DNA of 64,000 bases, taken from contig NZ_NEJH01000005.1 of NCBI RefSeq assembly GCF_002113025.1, forward strand, positions 186,001-250,000. Reading direction: 5' to 3'. Origin of the DNA: Pseudomonas sp. B28(2017). Lineage in GTDB: Bacteria; Pseudomonadota; Gammaproteobacteria; Pseudomonadales; Pseudomonadaceae. The notes under the pieces are model-generated. The model saw only the letters and a program-made list of their open reading frames with translations, did not search any database and was not told the DNA's origin. A program made the translations under genes and the position numbers. Shown here piece by piece: positions 54,829 to 61,599 of this stretch (position 1 is its first letter; each line of letters opens with the position of its first letter).

Positions 54829-55473
54829 ATGTCTATTCGTGAACTGCTCAACCCAACCAACTCCGCCCTGATCCTGATCGACCACCAGCCGCAAATGGCA
54901 TTCGGCGTTCAGTCCATCGACCGTCAGACCCTGAAGAACAACACCGTCGGCCTTGCCAAGGCGGCGAAGATCTTCAACGTACCGACCATCTACACCTCGG
55001 TCGAAACCGAAAGTTTCAGCGGTTACATCTGGCCCGAATTGTTGGCTGTGCACCCGGATCAAAAGCCGATCGAACGCACTTCGATGAACTCATGGGAAGA
55101 CAAGGCACTGGTTGACGCGGTCAAAGCCACGGGACGCAAAAAACTGATCATCGCGGCACTGTGGACTGAGGTCTGCCTGACTTTTCCGGCATTGGAAGCC
55201 CTGGCTGAAGGCTACGAGGTCTACATCGTCACCGACGCTTCCGGTGGCACCAGCAAAGAGGCCCACGACATGTCGGTGCAACGGATGATTCAGGCCGGCG
55301 CGGTACCGGTGACCTGGCAGCAGGTGCTGCTCGAATACCAGCGTGACTGGGCGCACAAGGATACTTACGAGGCTGTGATGGAACTGGTGCTGGAACACAG
55401 CGGCGCGTATGGCATGGGCGTGGATTACGCCTACACCATGGTGCACAAGGCACCGCAGCGGCAGGTCAAATAA
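54829..55473 (+). CDS. Isochorismatase-family cysteine hydrolase (YcaC-like)
   Basis: A 214-residue cysteine hydrolase. Asp in ALILIDHQPQM, Lys in RKKLIIAALWTEVC, and the nucleophile Cys in WTEVCLTFPALEA form the expected triad. The blocks IYTSVETESFSGYIWPELL and TDASGGTSKEAHDMSVQRM match the YcaC group, whose natural substrate is still uncertain. The start at 54829 follows AAAAGGAACGCGCC. It diverges from a LysR gene that probably controls it. Confidence 0.9.
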   Translation: MSIRELLNPTNSALILIDHQPQMAFGVQSIDRQTLKNNTVGLAKAAKIFNVPTIYTSVETESFSGYIWPELLAVHPDQKPIERTSMNSWEDKALVDAVKATGRKKLIIAALWTEVCLTFPALEALAEGYEVYIVTDASGGTSKEAHDMSVQRMIQAGAVPVTWQQVLLEYQRDWAHKDTYEAVMELVLEHSGAYGMGVDYAYTMVHKAPQRQVK

Positions 55474-55503
55474 GCCGCCCATTTTCAATCGGAAGCAGTC
55501 CCT

Positions 55504-55529
55504 GTGGGAGCGAGCAGACTCGCTCCCAC
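55504..55529. repeat. REP palindrome
   Basis: GTGGGAGCGAG (55504-55514) and its exact complement (55519-55529) flank CAGA, 30 bases after the hydrolase stop. Class GTGGGAGCGAG, one of the shorter copies. Confidence 0.85.
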
Positions 55530-55598
55530 TTTCGTTTTGTGTTGCCAGGCTGACCGCGTCGTAGTGCGCATCCGCCAACTGCTTCGGGCGTGGTGCCT

Positions 55599-56636
55599 TT
55601 AATTTGGAGCACCGGTAGGCACTACGCTTGGGCGTTTATCGTATGCCTTGACCCATCTGGATATTGGTTTTTCTATGAGGTTGTAGCTCAAGCCAGATAT
55701 CACGGTAACAAGGCCGATAATGATCGCCAGCGTAGTAACAGGGCCGAGGTTCAACATCTGCTGGATTTTGATCATGTAAGAAATGACCAGTACATGACAC
55801 AGATAAGTTGAGTAGGACCAATCACCCAATTTATTGACTATTTCAACCCTGGAGAAAAAACGTTCTTGAGATATCGCTGCAACCAAAATTGCGGCGCAGG
55901 GTAATCCGGACTTCCAGGGCGAGTGAGTGGCCGGGCCATAATGAATAATCATGCCGAGGGATACCGCCGCCATAATCAAAGCGGGAATCAACGGAATGCG
56001 TTGTACCAGCTTTTTTTGATATGCGTAGGCAATGACTATCCCGAATGCAAATTCGAATACGATTGGGTTGTGGTAAAAGGCAAGGCTGCCGTCAAGGTGC
56101 GGGAGCGCCTTGTACAACAGGAAAATACCAAGAATGATCGTCGGTACCCTGAATTTTTCGGGGGAAAGCAGGCTGGCCAGAAAAACGACGTAAAAGGCCA
56201 TTTCGTAATTCAGTGTCCAGCCTACCGTCATTAAAGGATACAGGCCGATCCCGGATGGGTTTTGTGCAGGAATAAACATCAGGCTTTTCAGCAGGAACGT
56301 GGGTTCAAATACCGTCAGTGGTACCAGTCCCGGTAAAACCATCAATGTAACTGCTGTAATGACACTGAATATCCAATACGCAGGTGCAACTCTTGCCAGT
56401 CGATGGCGGATAAATGCTCCGGGGGAAATATTTTTACCGGTAGCGGAAAGGTAAATGACAAAACCGCTGATGACAAAAAACAAGTCCACGCCTATGGCCC
56501 CGTACCACTGCATCGCAACAGACACCGGGTCGGTAAGTTGAAAGTTATGAACTAATTGCATGTAATGGTGGAAGACCACCATCCATGCCGCGAGCGCGCG
56601 TAGCGTTTGAATTGAATTGAGCATTGTCCGACGCAT
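55599..56636 (-). CDS. Acyltransferase family 3 (OafA/YrhL-like) membrane protein
   Basis: A 345-residue polytopic acyltransferase with about ten TM helices. The N-terminus has the family signature SIQTLRALAAWMVVFHHYMQ, with the catalytic-type His pair, then GVDLFFVISGFVIYLS. Proteins of this family put acetyl or other acyl groups on O-antigen, peptidoglycan or exopolysaccharide sugars. The gene is more AT-rich than both neighbours, which suggests transfer. Two in-frame starts (56636 and 56624) are possible and neither has a strong ribosome site. A role in modifying the O-antigen at 6-22 kb is only a guess. Confidence 0.85.
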   Translation of the reverse strand: MRRTMLNSIQTLRALAAWMVVFHHYMQLVHNFQLTDPVSVAMQWYGAIGVDLFFVISGFVIYLSATGKNISPGAFIRHRLARVAPAYWIFSVITAVTLMVLPGLVPLTVFEPTFLLKSLMFIPAQNPSGIGLYPLMTVGWTLNYEMAFYVVFLASLLSPEKFRVPTIILGIFLLYKALPHLDGSLAFYHNPIVFEFAFGIVIAYAYQKKLVQRIPLIPALIMAAVSLGMIIHYGPATHSPWKSGLPCAAILVAAISQERFFSRVEIVNKLGDWSYSTYLCHVLVISYMIKIQQMLNLGPVTTLAIIIGLVTVISGLSYNLIEKPISRWVKAYDKRPSVVPTGAPN

Positions 56637-56722
56637 CTGCCAAAAGAGTCGAGTATAACGGCACGGCCCTGGAGTCGCTTACGTTTGTTGATGAAGCGCT
56701 CCCGGGTAATGGCTGCAGCAGC

Positions 56723-58018
56723 TCATAAGGTTTTTTTCATATCCGTAATATGGCTTGCCCCCAGCACCGCCGGCAATATCCCCGCACGCAAATCCGTGCC
56801 GCTCGGCTGCTGATAAAGGCTCAGCCCGAACTCCGGCAGCACCGCCAGCAGGTAGTCGAAAATATCCCCTTGTATCCGCTCGTAATCGGCCCACGCCGTG
56901 GTGCGGGTAAAGCAGTAGATTTCCAGCGGAATACCCTGGGCCGTGGTCTGCATCTGGCGGACCATGCAGGTCATGTTCGGCTGGATCTCCGGGTGACTTT
57001 TCAGGTAGGCCAGCGCATAGGCACGGAAAGTGCCGATATTGGTCATCCGCCGGCGGTTGGCCGACATGGCCGCGACGTTGCCCTGGGCTTCGTTCCAGGC
57101 CTTGAGCTCGGCCTGTTTGCGGGTGATGTAGTCGGTGAGCAAGTGCACCTGGGACAGCTTCAGCTCTTCTTCGTCACGCAGGAAACGCACGCCGCTGGCG
57201 TCGATGAACAGGCTGCGTTTGATTCGGCGGCCACCGGAAGCCTGCATGCCGCGCCAGTTCTTGAACGACTCGGACATCAGGCGCCAGGTCGGGATCGAGA
57301 CAATGGTCTTGTCAAAATTCTGCACCTTGACCGTGTGCAAGGTGATGTCCACCACATCGCCGTCGGCGCCCACCTGGGGCATCTCGATCCAGTCGCCGAC
57401 CCGCAGCATGTCATTGCTGGTCAACTGCACGCTGGCGACGAACGACAGCAGGGTGTCCTTGTAGACCAACAGAATCACCGCCGACATGGCGCCCAGACCC
57501 GACAACAGCAACAGCGGCGAGCGATCGATCAGCGTGGCGACGATGATGATTGCGCCAAACACGTACAGCACCATTTTCGCCAGTTGCACATAGCCTTTGA
57601 TCGAGCGGGTGCGGGCGTGCTCGGTGCGGGCGTAGATGTCCAGCAAGGCATTGAGCAGGGCGCTGACTGCCAGCAGCAGAAACAGCAAGGTGAAGGACAG
57701 TGCGACGTTGCCGAGGAATTTCAGACTGGTTTTGCTCAGGTCCGGCACCAGATTGAGCCCGAACTGGATCACCAGCGAAGGCGTGATCTGCGCCAGGCGA
57801 TGGAACACCTTGTTCTGCAGGAAATCATTGATCCAGTGCAAGGCCGGCTGGCGGCCGAGCATTTTGGTCGCGTGCAAAATGAGGTAACGCGCCACCCGTC
57901 CGAGGAACAGCGCCAGCGCCAAAAGCAACAGCAGCGACAGACTGGAGTGTACGAGCGGGTGCTGGTCGAGGGCGCCCCAAAGGTCTTGGATGTTGATCCA
58001 GAGCTGTTTGATATCCAT
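56723..58018 (-). CDS. Mechanosensitive ion channel, MscS family (YbdG-like)
   Basis: A 431-residue MscS-type channel. Five or so TM segments lie in the first 190 residues, with the pore-lining helix region LLLLSGLGAMSAVILLVYKD. The MscS beta domain follows (DMLRVGDWIEMPQVGADGDV with VVDITLHTVKVQNFDKTIVS). The length and the long C-terminal domain (WRGMQASGGRRIKRS onward) fit the YbdG/MscM group, which responds to osmotic stress. The start at 58018 (MDIKQLW) is chosen over an upstream ATG because the conserved part begins there. Confidence 0.9.
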   Translation of the reverse strand: MDIKQLWINIQDLWGALDQHPLVHSSLSLLLLLALALFLGRVARYLILHATKMLGRQPALHWINDFLQNKVFHRLAQITPSLVIQFGLNLVPDLSKTSLKFLGNVALSFTLLFLLLAVSALLNALLDIYARTEHARTRSIKGYVQLAKMVLYVFGAIIIVATLIDRSPLLLLSGLGAMSAVILLVYKDTLLSFVASVQLTSNDMLRVGDWIEMPQVGADGDVVDITLHTVKVQNFDKTIVSIPTWRLMSESFKNWRGMQASGGRRIKRSLFIDASGVRFLRDEEELKLSQVHLLTDYITRKQAELKAWNEAQGNVAAMSANRRRMTNIGTFRAYALAYLKSHPEIQPNMTCMVRQMQTTAQGIPLEIYCFTRTTAWADYERIQGDIFDYLLAVLPEFGLSLYQQPSGTDLRAGILPAVLGASHITDMKKTL

Positions 58019-58209
58019 GGTTGAAACGATTCTTCTGTAGAGCACGAGGGGCGATTAGAGCATTTAAGACGCTTTGTATTACGTTTGGGGCAAAATCAGG
58101 CAACAAAAAACCAACTGTTTACCGCCATTTGTATAAAGAAACTCGGCCTGAGCGCTCGAAACCGTTACCCTATGCAGCTGTTTTTTTGCATTTCTTCGAG
58201 GTAGCACCC

Positions 58210-59550
58210 GTGTTTTCCCAATTCGCCCTGCACGAACGCCTGCTCAAAGCCGTGGCCGAGCTGAAATTTGTCGAGCCAACGCCTGTGCAAGCCGCGGCCA
58301 TTCCGCTGGCGCTCCAGGGGCGTGACCTGCGGGTGACGGCGCAAACCGGTAGCGGCAAAACCGCTGCATTCGTTTTGCCCATCCTCAACCGTCTGATCGG
58401 CCCGGCGAAGATCCGCGTCAGCATCAAGACCCTGATCCTGCTGCCGACCCGCGAACTGGCCCAGCAGACGCTGAAGGAAGTTGAGCGTTTCTCGCAGTTC
58501 ACCTTCATCAAGTCCGGCCTGATCACCGGCGGCGAAGACTTCAAGGTCCAGGCCGCGATGCTGCGCAAGGTGCCGGACATCCTGATCGGTACGCCGGGCC
58601 GGATGATCGAGCAACTGAACGCCGGCAACCTCGACCTCAAGGAAGTCGAAGTCCTGGTGCTCGACGAAGCCGACCGCATGCTCGACATGGGCTTTGCCGA
58701 AGACGTGCAGCGTCTGGTGGACGAATGCCCGAATCGTCAGCAGACCATGCTGTTCTCCGCCACCACTGGCGGTTCCGGCTTGCGCGAGATGATTGCCAAG
58801 GTCCTGAACAACCCAGAGCACCTGCAGCTCAACGCGGTCAGCCAGCTGAACGACACCACCCGCCAGCAAATCATCACCGCTGACCACAACCAGCACAAAG
58901 AACAGATCGTCAACTGGTTGCTGGCCAACGAGACCTACCAGAAGGCTATCATTTTCACCAACACCCGGGTCATGGCCGACCGCATCTACGGTCACCTGGT
59001 GGCGCAGGAATACAAAGCGTTCGTGCTGCACGGCGAGAAAGACCAGAAGGATCGCAAACTGGCGATCGACCGCCTGAAGCAGGGCGGCGTGAAAATCCTC
59101 GTGGCCACCGACGTCGCCGCTCGCGGCCTGGACGTGGACGGTCTGGACCTGGTGATCAACTTCGATATGCCACGCAGCGGCGACGAATACGTGCACCGCA
59201 TCGGTCGTACCGGCCGCGCCGGTAACGATGGCCTGGCCATCTCGCTGATCTGCCACGGCGACTGGAACCTGATGTCGAGCATCGAGCGCTACCTCAAGCA
59301 GAGCTTCGAGCGTCGTACCATCAAGGAAGTCAAAGGCACCTACGGCGGACCGAAAAAGGTCAAGGCCTCGGGCAAGGCCGTCGGCGCGAAGAAGAAAAAG
59401 ACCGACGCCAAGGGCGACAAGAAGAAAACTGCCACCAAGACCCCGACCAGGCGCAAGAGCGCCAACCGGCCGAAGAGCGATTCGCTGGTCAGCAAGGACG
59501 GCATGGCCCCGCTCAAGCGCCGCAAGCCGGAAGCGCCGGCGGCTGAGTAA
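58210..59550 (+). CDS. DEAD-box ATP-dependent RNA helicase
   Basis: A 446-residue DEAD-box helicase with all motifs: Q motif (FVEPTPVQAAAIP), I (AQTGSGKTAAF), Ia (PTRELAQQ), II (VLDEADRMLDMGF), III (FSATTG), and VI (HRIGRTGRAG). The tail is lysine-rich (KKKKTDAKGDKKKTATKT) and probably binds RNA. The start is GTG 58210 (VFSQFALHERLL), eight bases after GAGG. The frame is open 63 codons upstream, but that part shows no similarity and overlaps the promoter of the divergent MscS gene. It belongs to the RhlE/SrmB group, and the exact member is not assigned. Confidence 0.92.
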   Translation: MFSQFALHERLLKAVAELKFVEPTPVQAAAIPLALQGRDLRVTAQTGSGKTAAFVLPILNRLIGPAKIRVSIKTLILLPTRELAQQTLKEVERFSQFTFIKSGLITGGEDFKVQAAMLRKVPDILIGTPGRMIEQLNAGNLDLKEVEVLVLDEADRMLDMGFAEDVQRLVDECPNRQQTMLFSATTGGSGLREMIAKVLNNPEHLQLNAVSQLNDTTRQQIITADHNQHKEQIVNWLLANETYQKAIIFTNTRVMADRIYGHLVAQEYKAFVLHGEKDQKDRKLAIDRLKQGGVKILVATDVAARGLDVDGLDLVINFDMPRSGDEYVHRIGRTGRAGNDGLAISLICHGDWNLMSSIERYLKQSFERRTIKEVKGTYGGPKKVKASGKAVGAKKKKTDAKGDKKKTATKTPTRRKSANRPKSDSLVSKDGMAPLKRRKPEAPAAE

Positions 59551-59566
59551 GTCGTTGTCGTGACCC

Positions 59567-59597
59567 AAAAAAACCGGACAGATGTCCGGTTTTTTTA
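59567..59597 (+). terminator. Intrinsic terminator after the DEAD-box helicase
   Basis: AAAAAAACCGGACA (59567-59580) pairs with TGTCCGGTTTTTTT (59583-59596) around GA. It is symmetric, so it can work on both strands, and lies 17 bases after the stop. Confidence 0.92.
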
Positions 59598-59618
59598 TGC
59601 ACGGGATTTGTGAATTGA

Positions 59619-59712
59619 TCAGCTCTCGGCTTTCTTGTCCGCCGTCTGCAACGCCTTCAACCGCTGATCAATCAACTGACACTGGTCCGGCCACCGCTTT
59701 TCTCCCCTGTAT
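59619..59712 (-). pseudogene. Possible 3' relic of a lost gene
   Basis: On the minus strand about 30 codons stay open and end in a normal stop: RWPDQCQLIDQRLKALQTA, then DKKAES and TGA. The segment is hydrophilic and helical, like the tail of a real protein, and its codon use is GC-rich as in core genes. An in-frame stop lies just upstream. The gene may have been truncated when the adjacent two-partner secretion locus came in. I do not recognise the family. Confidence 0.35.
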
Positions 59713-59868
59713 CAGGAAATATCCTGCACTTCTGTCGGAAGCGCCTGATTTAGCCGCTACCGTTCGTCACCTATCATTTTGGAGTGGATCCATTATTTGA
59801 CGTCAGAATGATGGCTCTTTAGTATTGCGCCACTATTTTGCTATCACTTCCGATTCGAGGGATCGAAC

Positions 59869-61575
59869 ATGTACTCACCCGCCCTTGTGGCGAGGTTGTG
59901 CCTGGCTTTGCTGTGCCTTTCTCCACTGAATTCCGCTAATGCTGCCACCACCCCGGGTGACACTGATCTCATCCGCGAACGTCAGGATCGTTTGCTCGAA
60001 GAGCAACGTCGGCGCCTCGAAGAACTCAAGGAATTGCCCGGTAAGGAAGCCAGACCCGTTCAGCCCGCGGGGCCTTCGGACACCCGTTGTTTCCCCATCA
60101 CAGACATCGAACTCAAGGGCGCCGACAGCCTTTCCGATAGCGAAAAAAAACGTCTGCTCAAGCCTTACATCGGCCAATGCCTGGGCATCACTCAGCTCAA
60201 CGAACTGCTGAAAGTCATCACCGATCACTACATCGAAAAAGGTCTTGTCACCAGCCGTGCTTATTTGCCGCAGCAGGATTTGTCCGGCGGGCACCTGAAG
60301 GTGCTGGTGGTCGAGGGCAAACTCGAAGGGTTGAAAGGCGCGGAGGGCAGCAATCTGTCGGACCGAGAGCTGGGCATGGCATTCCCCGGGAAAACCGGTG
60401 AGCTGGTCAACCTGCGCGAAATCGAGCAACTGGTCGATCAACTCAACCGCTTGCCATCGAATCAGGCACAGATGGAGTTGGCGCCGGGCCAGAACGTTGG
60501 CGGCAGTGAAGTACTGGTCAAGAACACCCCGCAAAAACCCTGGCGCGCCGGGTTGTCGCGCAGCAACGACGGCCTGCGCAGCACCGGCGAGCAGCAGTGG
60601 GGCATGACGTTTGATTGGGACAGCCCGCTGGGGCTGGCCGATCAGTTGAATCTGCGGGGTGGTCACGATGCGGTGAGCGATCACCAGCACACCTCCAGCA
60701 ACGCAATGCTCAATTACAGCCTGCCGTGGGGCTGGTGGAGCTTCAGTTATAGCTACAGCCAGAGTGACTATCGCTCGTTGGCCCAGGCCAACGGCTTCAA
60801 CTTCAAACAGACCGGCGACAGCGAAAACCATCAGCTACACGCTGAGCGGGTGATCCATCGTGATGCCGTGAGCAAGACCTCGCTCAGCACCGGCCTGTCG
60901 TACCTGCGCACCAACAACTTCATCGAAGACAGCAAGCTCAAACTGAGCAGTAACCGCATCAGCGAAGCACAGTTTGGGATCAACCACGGTCGGCGAGTCG
61001 GCAGCGCATTCGTCAACCTCGACCTCGGGATGCAGGAGGGTATCGGTGCGTTCGATGCGCAGGGCGACGATCACCCAGGTCCTGGCGAGCCGAACGCGCG
61101 TTACCGCAAATACACCGCCACGGCGAGCTACTTGCAGCCGTTCAAGCTGTGGGACGAGTCGCTCAGCTTCAGCAGCCTGATGACCGGCCAGCGCAGTGAA
61201 GACGTGCTGTTCGGCCCGCAGCGCACCAGCCTTGGCGGGTTGTCGTCGATCCGTGGTTACAAGGACCAATCCCTGTCTGGTGACAGCGGCGGTTACTGGC
61301 GCAATGACCTGCGCTGGAGCCGGCAGGTCACCCTGGGTTGGCTGCGTCCTGTGTTCGCTGAATACGGCACCGGCCTCGGCTATGACCAGGGCGTGATTCG
61401 GAACGATCGCTACAACGGCGATCAACACGGGCGCATGTCCAGCAATTCGGTGGAGGTGTTTGCTCGCGGCCAGCACCTCGCCGCCAGCGTGACCTTTGCC
61501 CATTCCCTTGAACGTCCGGACGCCCTGACCGAGCGCGAAGCGCCGATCTATTTCCGGATGGATTTCTTTCTCTGA
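59869..61575 (+). CDS. Two-partner secretion outer-membrane transporter (TpsB, ShlB/FhaC family)
   Basis: A 568-residue Omp85-superfamily transporter that exports the TpsA protein encoded next to it. A signal peptide (cleaved near NAANA-type residues 20-25) is followed by an N-terminal helix rich in Arg and Glu (RERQDRLLEEQRRRLEELKE). Two POTRA domains come next (CFPITDIELKGADSLSD and YLPQQDLSGGHLKVLVVEG). The 16-strand barrel has the VRGY-like motif as SSIRGYKDQSLSGDSG and ends in FRMDFFL, a Phe-x-Leu-type barrel terminus. It starts just after AT-rich DNA at 59800-59868. tpsA follows by 24 bases. Confidence 0.93.
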   Translation: MYSPALVARLCLALLCLSPLNSANAATTPGDTDLIRERQDRLLEEQRRRLEELKELPGKEARPVQPAGPSDTRCFPITDIELKGADSLSDSEKKRLLKPYIGQCLGITQLNELLKVITDHYIEKGLVTSRAYLPQQDLSGGHLKVLVVEGKLEGLKGAEGSNLSDRELGMAFPGKTGELVNLREIEQLVDQLNRLPSNQAQMELAPGQNVGGSEVLVKNTPQKPWRAGLSRSNDGLRSTGEQQWGMTFDWDSPLGLADQLNLRGGHDAVSDHQHTSSNAMLNYSLPWGWWSFSYSYSQSDYRSLAQANGFNFKQTGDSENHQLHAERVIHRDAVSKTSLSTGLSYLRTNNFIEDSKLKLSSNRISEAQFGINHGRRVGSAFVNLDLGMQEGIGAFDAQGDDHPGPGEPNARYRKYTATASYLQPFKLWDESLSFSSLMTGQRSEDVLFGPQRTSLGGLSSIRGYKDQSLSGDSGGYWRNDLRWSRQVTLGWLRPVFAEYGTGLGYDQGVIRNDRYNGDQHGRMSSNSVEVFARGQHLAASVTFAHSLERPDALTEREAPIYFRMDFFL

Positions 61576-61599
61576 TTTCGCCTCACCGAGACCTTCGAC

